The position numbers were made by a program, and so were the translations under genes. From Microvirga sp. (GTDB lineage: Bacteria > Pseudomonadota > Alphaproteobacteria > Rhizobiales > Beijerinckiaceae): a stretch of DNA of 64,000 nt. The notes under the pieces are model-generated. The model was not told the origin of the DNA. It saw only the letters and a list, made by a program, of their open reading frames with translations, and made no database searches. Positions 58,214 through 64,000 of the stretch are shown one piece after another. Location: NCBI RefSeq assembly GCF_014699075.1, contig NZ_JACXAB010000015.1, positions 20,938-84,937 on the forward strand, given 5' to 3'. Numbering within the stretch: the first letter of the stretch is position 1; every line of letters starts with the position of its first letter.

Positions 58214-59012
58214 ATGGCGCTGTTAATGGCTCGCCCCTGGAAAGACCCCAAGACTGGCACTTGGCACCTTCGTCAAAGAGTTCCCCAGGATCTTATTCGA
58301 CTAAAAGGGCATTTAGTCACACTCCCTGTCACCGATCGATTCGTGACTGTGAACATCGGAGAGGTCGTCCAAGTCTCATTACGGACTAAGGATCAACGGG
58401 AAGCTAAGGAACGCCACGCCGTCGCTGATGCTGCCCAACGTCGCTGCTGGGACAGCCAGCGGAGCAATACCCCTACCCGTCTAAGCCATCAGCAAGCCGC
58501 CTTGGCTGGCACCATTTACACAGCCTTTGCTGATATCCTTTACCCCGGTTCCCCCGAGACATGGACTACCGTCCAGGACATGAACCAGATGGCTAGGGAC
58601 GGTAAGCTAGGCACCGGGCCTCTGATGATCGGTAAGGAAGCCGCCCAGACTCACGCAATGGAACTCCACTTTGGTCCAATGACGGATGCCGTCCTGAAGC
58701 GCGAGGGGTTGGTCATCGATAGGGAAAGCCGGAAGCTCCTCATCAAAGCCGTTGGCTATGCCCTCGATTCAGCGGCCGCGAAGCTAGAGAGGAACGCTGA
58801 GTTCGACTACTCCCCTGATCCAGCAGCCTCGCGGTTCCCTAAAATGGGAGCCTGTGGAGCATCAGCCTGAGGCTAGGAAGTCTGGCCCTATGGTCTCGGT
58901 CGCTGACCTATGGGAGCAATGGAAGACCTACCATGCAGATAAGAAGGCCCCGACGACCATAGAGCGGTATGAGGCCAGCCTCCGGTCCTTAAGCGGTTTG
59001 GTAGCGGAACGT
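58214..59012 (+). pseudogene. tyrosine-recombinase (phage integrase) gene, frameshifted and truncated
   Basis: The first frame gives 'MARPWKDPKTGTWHLRQRVP', the DUF6538-like opening of integrases. 'VSLRTKDQREAKERHA' follows. At the A-run 58841-58844 the frame breaks ('RFPK' then nonsense), but removing one A restores 'FPKWEPVEHQPEARKSG' and leads into the core-binding domain 'WEQWKTYHADKKAPTTIERYEASLRSLSG'. The reading frame then ends at an IS481-type element near 59013. The catalytic R-H-R-Y domain is not found downstream of the IS, so the gene is dead even without the frameshift. It would have inserted the element into tRNA-Thr. Confidence 0.85.
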
Positions 59013-60083
59013 TGTTGGGATCAGGTGCGTTGGGCGATTGAGAACTATCCGTGGCGCTTCGATGGCTCGCGACGCCCGCCACGTGCCTGGTGGAGGATCT
59101 GATGCACTCTCTTCATTCCCAAGCCCGCACCACCCCCGCCGTTCGCCAGGAGATCGCCCGCTCGACCGAGCCCGCCGGCGTGCTGGCCCAACGCTTCAGC
59201 GTGAGCACCGAGACCGTCCGCAAGTGGCGCAAGCGTGGGGCGCAGGACTGCCAGGACCATAGCAGCCGGCCGCACAAGCTGCCCTGGAAGGCCACCGAGG
59301 AGGAGCGCGCCATCGTCTGCGCCCTGCGCCAGGCCACCGGCTTTCCGCTCGATGACCTCACCTTCATCGTCACGCACTTCCTGCCGCATCTCAACCGCGA
59401 TGCGGTCTACCGCATCCTCAAGGCTGAAGGCCTCGGGCGGTTGCCGCCGGCGCAGCAGCGCAAGCGCAAGATCGGCACGTTCAAGGACTACGATCTCGGC
59501 TTCATCCACATCGACATCAAGCACCTGCCCAAGCTGCAGACCGCCAATGGCGAGCGCCGCAAGCGCTTTCTCTATGTGGCCATCGACCGTTGCTCCCGCT
59601 GGGTGCACCTGGCCGTCAAGGACGACGAACTGGCCACCAGCGCGGTCGCCGTCCTCAAAGAGGCGATCGGCGCGTTTCCCTTCAAGGTCACGTACGTGCT
59701 GACGGACCGAGGATCCTGCTTTACCGCCGATGGCTTCGAGGACGCCTGCCGGAGGCTGAAGGTGGAGCATCGCACGACCAAGCCGTATACGCCGCAAACC
59801 AACGGCCTCGTCGAGCGCTTCAACGGCCGGGTACAGCGCGAGGTGCTGGGGATTACCATCTATAGCCATCGTGATCTTGAGACGCTGCTCAAGGGCTTCA
59901 ACCAGGCCTACAACAGGAGGCGCCAGCGCGTGCTCAAGGGGCGATCCCCGGATGAGGTGGTGCGCAGCCACCTGGCTGCCGAGCCGAAGCTCGCCAACCG
60001 CCGCTACAAGCCACCCGATTCAGACGCTTTGCCGCCAGCCCTCCAGGTCGTCGCTGCCGCCAAGGAGGTCTCGCATCCAGACA
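59013..60083 (+). mobile_element. IS481-type insertion sequence (ends tentative)
   Basis: About 1.07 kb, the usual IS481 size. The proposed left end starts TGTTGGGATCAGGTGCG and the right end, read inward, starts TGTCTGGATGCGAGACC; eight of the first twelve bases match and both begin TGT, as IS481 termini do. The left end coincides with the point where integrase similarity stops. The transposase stop lies 17 bp past the proposed right end and no target duplication is evident, so either the end is misplaced or a deletion removed the right flank. Confidence 0.55.
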
Positions 60084-60100
60084 CCTATAGAGTGCCTTAG
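59102..60100 (+). CDS. IS481-family transposase
   Basis: 332 residues from 'MHSLHSQARTTPAVRQEI'. N-terminal HTH 'GVLAQRFSVSTETVRKWRKRG' near 26-46; 'TFIVTHFLPHLNRDAVYRILKAEG' linker. The DDE catalytic core has Asp in 'FIHIDIKHLPKL' (about 137), Asp in 'VLTDRGSCFTADGF' (about 201) and Glu in 'TNGLVERFNGRVQ' (about 237). All catalytic residues are intact, so it could be active. High-GC codon use contrasts with the surrounding island genes, suggesting a later arrival. Confidence 0.92.
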   Translation: MHSLHSQARTTPAVRQEIARSTEPAGVLAQRFSVSTETVRKWRKRGAQDCQDHSSRPHKLPWKATEEERAIVCALRQATGFPLDDLTFIVTHFLPHLNRDAVYRILKAEGLGRLPPAQQRKRKIGTFKDYDLGFIHIDIKHLPKLQTANGERRKRFLYVAIDRCSRWVHLAVKDDELATSAVAVLKEAIGAFPFKVTYVLTDRGSCFTADGFEDACRRLKVEHRTTKPYTPQTNGLVERFNGRVQREVLGITIYSHRDLETLLKGFNQAYNRRRQRVLKGRSPDEVVRSHLAAEPKLANRRYKPPDSDALPPALQVVAAAKEVSHPDTYRVP

Positions 60101-60121
60101 CCTTGCTTCCGCCAAAGCCTA

Positions 60122-60475
60122 TCAAACAGCAGGTCTTGACCGTCCAATCACATCCTCAGACGCTCCGAATATCCTACCCTTGAGCATCGTTCGGATTTGC
60201 TCGATCTCATTTTGAATACCCACAAGGCGCTTGAGCAGTTCAGCGTCTGACATTGCGGTTGAGGAAGAGCTTTCCTCGCTGAAAGATCGCTCATCAACCA
60301 CACCTCGAATATCCCCAAGGGCAGTCTCACCAATGCCAGGCGTCGCCAGCCAGTGCTTATCCGAAATCCGCATCATCTCGCGGATGCTGGGGCAACGGCC
60401 CTGAAACTCACGAAGGACAGCTGTCCTCACCCGTGACGAGACTAGTTCAAGAGGAAAAGGATCATCTAAGTTCAT
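60122..60475 (-). CDS. hypothetical protein with helix-hairpin-helix-like segment
   Basis: 117 residues, unrecognised as a whole. 'IREMMRISDKHWLATPGIGETALGDIRGVV' (about 31-60) resembles a helix-hairpin-helix of the RNA-polymerase-alpha-CTD kind (turn 'PGIGETAL'). The C-terminal part 'DAELLKRLVGIQNEIEQIRTMLKG' is a likely coiled coil. It may be an island DNA-binding accessory. It lies just beside the IS481 right end, so its 3' end may be altered. Confidence 0.55.
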   Translation of the reverse strand: MNLDDPFPLELVSSRVRTAVLREFQGRCPSIREMMRISDKHWLATPGIGETALGDIRGVVDERSFSEESSSSTAMSDAELLKRLVGIQNEIEQIRTMLKGRIFGASEDVIGRSRPAV

Positions 60476-60792
60476 GCAACCTCCCGCAACTATTATTGAC
60501 CGTTATCGCTACGTGCAATCTGGGCCACCGCGGGGCGAGAACTAGGCCATTCCTTGAACTACTATTCGGATATACCTTTGGGACCGAACCAAGTTGTACC
60601 TAGCATCAGGCAAAACTAGGTTACTCACGCAGGATACGGCACCGTCTCCAGCAGCCGGTTCACCACCACTTTCCCCTTAAGGTTCAGCTAAGCGATGCCA
60701 TCAAGGAGATCAGAAGAGACTTGAGGTAGTGGGTGTCCATGAAGTCCCCGAGCTAACCCTCTAGGACGACGCTGGCGAGCCTATTGAGTGCC
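60476..60792. other. 317-bp stretch without a recognisable gene
   Basis: Both strands are full of stops. Short protein-like strings remain, such as 'LKGKVVVNRLLETVPYPA' on the minus strand near 60630-60690, which suggests remnant coding sequence. The last 12 bases begin a 29-bp segment resembling the right flank of the IS481 element (see findings). Nothing else is supported. Confidence 0.5.
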
Positions 60793-61176
60793 TTAGTTTG
60801 GCTTCCCCTGTGAACCCTCAGGAAGGGTAAGATGGGCGCTCAGGACCTCAACAATCCTCGCCACGTCCGCCCTTGGGATTGCATAAGCAATAGGCCCGTA
60901 GTTGGGATGATCAAACGCCAAGAGCGAACCATCAATCTGGGCGACCTGAATATGCCACGGCGGACTGAACACGGTCTCAACTGTCTGTCCATCAAGGGAC
61001 TGCTTAAGCGTTCCCACGACCATGCGCGATCTTGCCTGACCAAGTAGCTTTATGAGCTTGGTGAGTTGCTCAAGGTCTAAAGCTACAGGCGCTGATGGGC
61101 CTTCAGTAGGACCAATCTCGATGGTGACCGCCCGCTGGTCATCAGCAACCTTTATCCCGACCCGTGCTTTAGCCAT
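60793..61176 (-). CDS. hypothetical protein, 127 residues
   Basis: Unrecognised. Soluble, mildly acidic: 'MAKARVGIKVADDQRAVTIE', then 'LDLEQLTKLIKLLGQARSRMV' as a probable helix, a beta-rich middle with 'FSPPWHIQVAQIDGSLLAFDHP', and a closing helix 'ADVARIVEVLSAHLTL'. Composition and ordered secondary structure look like a real protein. GGAGGG precedes the ATG by about seven bases. Codon use is less GC-rich than the chromosomal genes. Confidence 0.6.
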   Translation of the reverse strand: MAKARVGIKVADDQRAVTIEIGPTEGPSAPVALDLEQLTKLIKLLGQARSRMVVGTLKQSLDGQTVETVFSPPWHIQVAQIDGSLLAFDHPNYGPIAYAIPRADVARIVEVLSAHLTLPEGSQGKPN

Positions 61177-61275
61177 CGTTGCGCCCTCCGTGGAGGATTG
61201 GGGCCTTTATCTGAGGAAACTGTCACACGCACCAAAAACAAAGCCCTTTGTGATAGGGCACTCTACGGTCTGTCC

Positions 61276-61305
61276 TGTAGGGGAAATTACGGGCCGACCC
61301 CTACA
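61276..61305. promoter_or_regulatory. inverted repeat TGTAGGGG...CCCCTACA
   Basis: Two perfect 8-base arms separated by 14 bases lie in the 262-bp gap between divergent small genes (60793 and 61439). The spacing suits either a regulator-binding pair or an RNA stem-loop. No regulator is identified. Confidence 0.4.
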
Positions 61306-61438
61306 TAGTTCAACTCATGCTGCCTGTCGGCTACCTTACACTCCCGAGAGAAAACTGCGGCCTACCGTAAAACACCTCAAGTAAGGCACACTCCAGCCAA
61401 GATTGGTAAGGAGCCTAGGTGGTCCTTGGAGGTGTCTC

Positions 61439-61630
61439 ATGCCGCACGTGGACGATCCGATTGCAAAACACATCAAGAACATGATCCGCCGAACTGCGCG
61501 AAAGGCTCCCATTCAACAGGAGCTTCCTCCGATACTTACTCCTCCTAATCAGATCATCAGAACAATCAGGAGAGGCCCGGATCGCGTCCATGGTCTCGTG
61601 CCACCCAAATCTTTCCCTTTACGGGATTAG
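61439..61630 (+). CDS. hypothetical small basic protein, 63 residues
   Basis: Starts 'MPHVDDPIAKHIKNMIRRTA', six bases after GGAGG. It is basic and Pro-rich toward the end ('QELPPILTPPNQIIRTIRRGPD'). The next small frame begins 2 bp after its stop, suggesting a short operon. No family recognised. Confidence 0.5.
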   Translation: MPHVDDPIAKHIKNMIRRTARKAPIQQELPPILTPPNQIIRTIRRGPDRVHGLVPPKSFPLRD

Positions 61631-61631
61631 G

Positions 61632-62009
61632 ATGCATCGGCCTGAGGAGGATTACTTACGCAGCAAACTTAATGCTGTCCTAGCAAGGGAGCCTCCAGAA
61701 TCTCACCCTGTCTGGACTGTGCCATCATATTGCCAAGGTCTGCGGCCAAGGCTCGTGTATTGCAAATGTAATTTGTTTTACAGATTCAACGCATTGATGG
61801 ATTGGTGGCACTTTAGGTGCAAGCCTGATCCAGATCGCCGATGGGGTAATCCCTCAGATGCGTTGATGTCGTCCGCCTACGGGAGAATAATCTCATCAAG
61901 CCTAGGCGGCGCGTGGTTTTGGATTAGGGGCATGCCATGGATGTTCTGTCGATACTCGTTGTTGCCTTCGGGTCTATACTTGTCGCTTTACTGGCCTTTC
62001 TCGGCGTGA
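61632..62009 (+). CDS. hypothetical protein, Trp/Cys-rich, 125 residues
   Basis: Begins 'MHRPEEDYLRSKLNAVLARE' two bases after the preceding stop. The middle has 'YCKCNLFYRFNALMDWWHFRCKPD', rich in Cys and aromatic residues. The last third ('AYGRIISSSLGGAWFWIRG...') overlaps a better-looking frame starting at 61937, so the true end may be earlier or a frameshift may have occurred. Function unknown. Confidence 0.35.
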   Translation: MHRPEEDYLRSKLNAVLAREPPESHPVWTVPSYCQGLRPRLVYCKCNLFYRFNALMDWWHFRCKPDPDRRWGNPSDALMSSAYGRIISSSLGGAWFWIRGMPWMFCRYSLLPSGLYLSLYWPFSA

Positions 62010-62086
62010 GTGACTACATTCATCCTGTTTCAGACATGAAGCTGAGCGGAATCTACGCTCGCAAAACTCCAAGGCGCTATCGCTGA
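61937..62086 (+). CDS. 49-residue single-span membrane peptide
   Basis: Small gene found by reading. 'MDVLSILVVAFGSILVALLAFLGVSDYIHP' forms one membrane helix (about residues 4-24), followed by a basic cytoplasmic tail 'YARKTPRRYR'. AGGGG lies six bases before the ATG. It overlaps the previous frame and ends 9 bp inside the convergent gene at 62077. Topology resembles small membrane regulators or toxins, but no partner is recognised. Confidence 0.5.
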   Translation: MDVLSILVVAFGSILVALLAFLGVSDYIHPVSDMKLSGIYARKTPRRYR

Positions 62087-62373
62087 CACCGCGCCCCGTG
62101 CGCCTTTGCATATAGCTCCTTCACATTGATCATCACCTTGATGCTCTTTCCTCCACACTTCGAGCAACGGAGATGGAGAGCCATATCAGGGACCGGCATG
62201 TCGTCAGGCCAGCCCTCCAGAGAGACTACAGCATCGTGGTGGCACCCTCGGGTCTCACAGAAGACGGCAACCGTGTGCAGACCTGATGCACGGCTGGCCC
62301 CAACTGTCACCGGTGTGATCTCCTTCCCGTTCTCATCATAGGCTCTTCGTGGATTCCGACGTGGTCTAGCCAT
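62077..62373 (-). CDS. hypothetical protein with zinc-ribbon-like cysteines
   Basis: 98 residues. A basic N-terminus 'MARPRRNPRRAYDENGKEI' is followed by 'FCETRGCHHDAVV' (Cys-x4-Cys-His-His) near 38 and 'LRCSKCGGKSIKV' (Cys-x2-Cys) near 70, which could bind zinc. The N-terminal layout suggests a nucleic-acid-associated small protein of mobile elements in rhizobia; that is inference. Its start overlaps the end of the next gene upstream by 8 bp. Confidence 0.6.
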   Translation of the reverse strand: MARPRRNPRRAYDENGKEITPVTVGASRASGLHTVAVFCETRGCHHDAVVSLEGWPDDMPVPDMALHLRCSKCGGKSIKVMINVKELYAKAHGARCQR

Positions 62374-62578
62374 AGGGGAACGGGCGGTTGCCTAGACCGC
62401 TCCTCTTGGGAGGCATTGGCAGTTCCTTGAAAGTCTCTCCCATTACGGCACTTTTGATCACACCTCGGCTGACGCCATAGTCACGGGAGAGTTTGCCCCA
62501 CTCACGTTCACCCGCGGCGAACCTGAGGCGAGCTTCCAGAACCTGCTCTGTTGTCAGCTTCCGCTTCCGTATCGGCAC
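62366..62578 (-). CDS. small helix-turn-helix protein, 70 residues
   Basis: 'TTEQVLEARLRFAAGEREWGKLSRDYGVSRGVIKSAVMGETFK' (about 9-51) is a clear HTH with the closing 'GETFKEL' typical of small phage/HNH-associated DNA-binding domains ('G.TWKHL'). It probably binds DNA. It overlaps the zinc-ribbon-like gene by 8 bp, so the two form an operon. Confidence 0.6.
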   Translation of the reverse strand: MPIRKRKLTTEQVLEARLRFAAGEREWGKLSRDYGVSRGVIKSAVMGETFKELPMPPKRSGLGNRPFPYG

Positions 62579-62834
62579 AGCGAATCTCCATGAGAACGAA
62601 GAGGGAACGTCTCATAGGGGTCACGGGTCCGTCGATGGGGTGATGGAGAGCCTGTGGACAGTGTGGATAGAGCACCGAAGCTATCTATAAGGTTCGACCT
62701 TTTGGCCCGCCTTAAGCTGCTCCTTAGGGAGGCCCTGCGACTCACTGAGGTTACGATCATTGACCGAAAGTGCCCCTTGAGACTGCATGGAACGTGATAC
62801 GCTAAAGACACAAACCTCTTCAAGCGAGCGAACC

Positions 62835-63067
62835 ATGCGCCTCTTACGGCCGCCTCTTTCATTGCTCTGGCTTTTGCCTCCCAATCTGCACTGGCTCAAG
62901 GGCAAGCAGCCAAGGTCCTGGCCCCTGAAACTGCCGCTGCAAAGGCACTGAGCGCCGAGGAGAGTGCAGCAATGGCTGAGGTTCAGCGAAAAAAGGCAGA
63001 GGCTGTTCAACGCACTCGCGACGAGAAGCTAAAGCGAACGATAAGAAGCATTTGCATCGGATGCTGA
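62835..63067 (+). pseudogene. small secreted protein, frameshifted near its start
   Basis: The ATG at 62835 opens a frame that stops after 39 codons. One base out of frame lies a convincing exported protein: 'LTAASFIALAFASQSALAQ' (signal peptide, cleavage after ALA), then an Ala/Glu/Lys helix 'EESAAMAEVQRKKAEAVQRT', ending 'SICIGC'. That frame has no start codon of its own and an upstream TGA. Adding one base within about 62841-62843 would join 'MRL' to it. So either a one-base deletion killed the gene or the sequence has an error here. Confidence 0.55.
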
Positions 63068-63070
63068 TCA

Positions 63071-63096
63071 GAGTGCCTAACGTGGAGAAGGCACTC
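63071..63096 (+). promoter_or_regulatory. stem-loop just after the frameshifted gene
   Basis: GAGTGCCT and AGGCACTC are perfect 8-base arms around a 10-base loop, four bases past the stop of the broken gene. No T-run follows, so it may be a weak terminator or an mRNA-end hairpin. Confidence 0.4.
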
Positions 63097-63149
63097 CAGT
63101 TCTAGATTGCCATTTGCGCTGTCATCGTCTGATCACTGACGGCTGACCA

Positions 63150-63186
63150 AAATAAAAGAGCCTGATGGTTGGGGTCCGTCAGGCTC
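63150..63186 (-). terminator. Rho-independent terminator, minus strand
   Basis: GAGCCTGA and TCAGGCTC arms (8 bp); on the minus strand the stem is followed by TTTTATTTTGG. It lies about 100 bp past the stop of the disrupted secreted gene at 63283 and would end its transcript. Confidence 0.7.
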
Positions 63187-63282
63187 AAGTTCAACAGAAG
63201 GGAACATCCAGAACGCTACTGAACTAAGAACTACCCTGGTCCTGAGGTCTTCCTCCTGCTCTCTGCACAGGCATGATCAGGC

Positions 63283-63536
63283 TCAGCGACAGATTTCCTT
63301 ACGCACCTGAACTCTCTCGCCCCAGCGGTTTACCCGCTCGCTGATGATGATCTTGCAGCTATCGCGGTGGCCCCAGCTCCGCCCAGCGAACACAGGTCGC
63401 TGCCAATGGGGAAGTTCAGCAACAGGAGCGCCGTAGTACCCACCCCAATGAGACCGTCGCTCCCGCCACTCAGGAACAGGCCGCCCATAGTAGCGATCAG
63501 GGTCACGACGCTCAGACAGAGCTGGCTCGGGAAATT
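63283..63536 (-). pseudogene. small secreted protein, 5' end removed by an IS3 element
   Basis: Frame without start: 'KFPEPALSERRDPDRYYGRP' then Trp/Tyr/Arg-rich sequence, ending 'DSCKIIISERVNRWGERVQV' and a final Cys-Arg. The tail has Cys, exactly 21 residues, Cys, with a Trp and basic residues between, the same spacing as the intact protein at 57616. Signal peptide and start are missing; similarity ends where the IS3 left end begins. A terminator follows at 63150. Confidence 0.6.
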
Positions 63537-63602
63537 TGAACAGCGGGATAAGTGGAGTTTCTGCCTGAGAGCAGCCAGAATGGCTGCCGAACAGGAGAGA
63601 CG

Positions 63603-63917
63603 ATGAGCAAGAGACCGCGCCGGAACCACTCTCCGGCCTTCAAGGCCAAAGTGGCCCTGGCCGCCGTGAAGGGCGAGAAGACCCTAGCCGAACTGGCCCA
63701 GCAGTTCGATGTGCACCCCAACCAGATCACTCAGTGGAAGGCCCAGCTCCTCGACGGAGCCGCCGGGGTATTCGGGACTGAGCCCAAGGCGGGAGCTGAC
63801 GCCCCACCGGTGGATGTGAAGACCCTGCACGCCAAGATCGGCGAGCTGACCCTGGTCAACGATTTTTTGGAAAGCGCGCTCGGCAAAGCCGGACTGTTAC
63901 CGAGCGCAAAGCGATGA
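63603..63917 (+). CDS. IS3-family transposase OrfA (helix-turn-helix)
   Basis: 104 residues from 'MSKRPRRNHSPAFKAKVALA', typical of IS3 OrfA. HTH 'KTLAELAQQFDVHPNQITQWKAQLL' (about 24-48), then a leucine-zipper-like helix 'TLHAKIGELTLVNDFLESAL'. GGAGAG precedes the ATG. Its stop overlaps the orfB start (ATGA); programmed frameshifting to make OrfAB is usual in this family. Confidence 0.92.
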   Translation: MSKRPRRNHSPAFKAKVALAAVKGEKTLAELAQQFDVHPNQITQWKAQLLDGAAGVFGTEPKAGADAPPVDVKTLHAKIGELTLVNDFLESALGKAGLLPSAKR

Positions 63918-64000
63918 TCGACCGCTCGCATGCCCTGCCGCTTTCCCGGCAGGCCGAGGAACTCGGGATCAGCCGCGGCAGCCTTTACTATCGCTCGCAG
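63914..64000 (+). CDS. IS3-family transposase OrfB, N-terminal part only
   Basis: 29 residues before the window ends: 'MIDRSHALPLSRQAEELGIS' then 'RGSLYYRSQ', the typical OrfB opening ahead of the integrase-like DDE core. The ATG overlaps the orfA stop by four bases. Completeness cannot be judged. Confidence 0.85.
   Translation, partial: MIDRSHALPLSRQAEELGISRGSLYYRSQ

Larger units (their letters stand above)
63537..64000 (+). mobile_element. IS3-family insertion sequence, left part (continues past the window)
   Basis: Proposed left end TGAACAGCGGGATAAGTGG at 63537, directly at the break in the secreted-protein frame. It contains orfA and the beginning of orfB in the usual overlapping IS3 layout. 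The right end is outside the window, so the terminal repeat and target duplication cannot be checked. Confidence 0.7.

Noticed and set aside
59045..59971. 308-codon minus-strand frame inside the IS481 element
   Set aside because: Shadow of the transposase, which carries all DDE motifs on the plus strand.
61242..61305. Possible CRISPR-like or repeat array from the several short inverted repeats
   Set aside because: Repeats are not copies of one unit and have no regular spacing; no CRISPR array is present in the window.
58136..64000. Second attachment site (repeat of the tRNA-Thr 3' end)
   Set aside because: I searched the island for the T-arm/CCA end and found no copy, so no right boundary is claimed.

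Overview
The window comes from a high-GC alphaproteobacterium, most likely of the Hyphomicrobiales (Rhizobiales). A Microvirga/Methylobacteriaceae-type genome is my best guess. The reasons are codon use, a complete alphaproteobacterial ribosomal-protein supercluster with the short adenylate kinase after secY, two tuf genes, and the degP-rarA-crcB-rluC order. The genus is inference; no 16S gene is present.

Positions 1-8451 hold a carbohydrate catabolic locus. A MalK-type ABC importer (ATPase, binding protein, two permeases), an IlvD/Edd-family sugar-acid dehydratase, an HpcH/HpaI aldolase and the start of an aldose 1-epimerase run on the minus strand. A LacI-family regulator is divergent. The 260-bp gap between them carries a promoter for each direction and two matching LacI-type operators with an AGCGCT core. 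The set fits uptake of a sugar and its non-phosphorylative breakdown (aldonate to 2-keto-3-deoxyaldonate to pyruvate plus an aldehyde).

Positions 8590-19005 are ordinary chromosome: a maspardin-like alpha/beta hydrolase, a 41-residue lipoprotein, an FtsH-type protease, two GNAT acetyltransferases, a HAD nucleotidase-like protein, two unknown membrane proteins, and a minus-strand group degP-rarA-crcB-rluA-family pseudouridine synthase.

Positions 19150-54566 are the translation/transcription supercluster, nearly all on the minus strand. In transcription order it reads: tRNA-Tyr, tRNA-Gly, tuf2, tRNA-Trp, secE, nusG, rplK, rplA, a YciI-family gene, rplJ, rplL, rpoB, rpoC, then (opposite strand) a glycosyltransferase, then rpsL, rpsG, fusA, tuf1, the S10 and spc operons through secY-adk, and rpsM-rpsK-rpoA-rplQ. 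Two insertions interrupt the usual order: the YciI gene between rplA and rplJ, and the glycosyltransferase between rpoC and rpsL. The two tuf reading frames are identical in the stretches I compared, and similarity stops at the coding boundaries.

Positions 54758-57921 hold a 23S rRNA 2'-O-methyltransferase, an MHS-type MFS symporter and a small secreted protein.

From tRNA-Thr (58061) to the window end is a decayed, lower-GC integrated element. It contains a tyrosine-recombinase gene broken by a one-base frameshift and then truncated at an IS481-type transposon, several small unknown genes, a frameshifted small secreted protein, and an IS3-family element that cuts off another small secreted protein. 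I found no convincing new defence or metabolic system. The most informative signals are the LacI operator/promoter arrangement, the insertions in the rpo/ribosomal cluster, the tuf conversion boundary, and the decay of the tRNA-Thr island.
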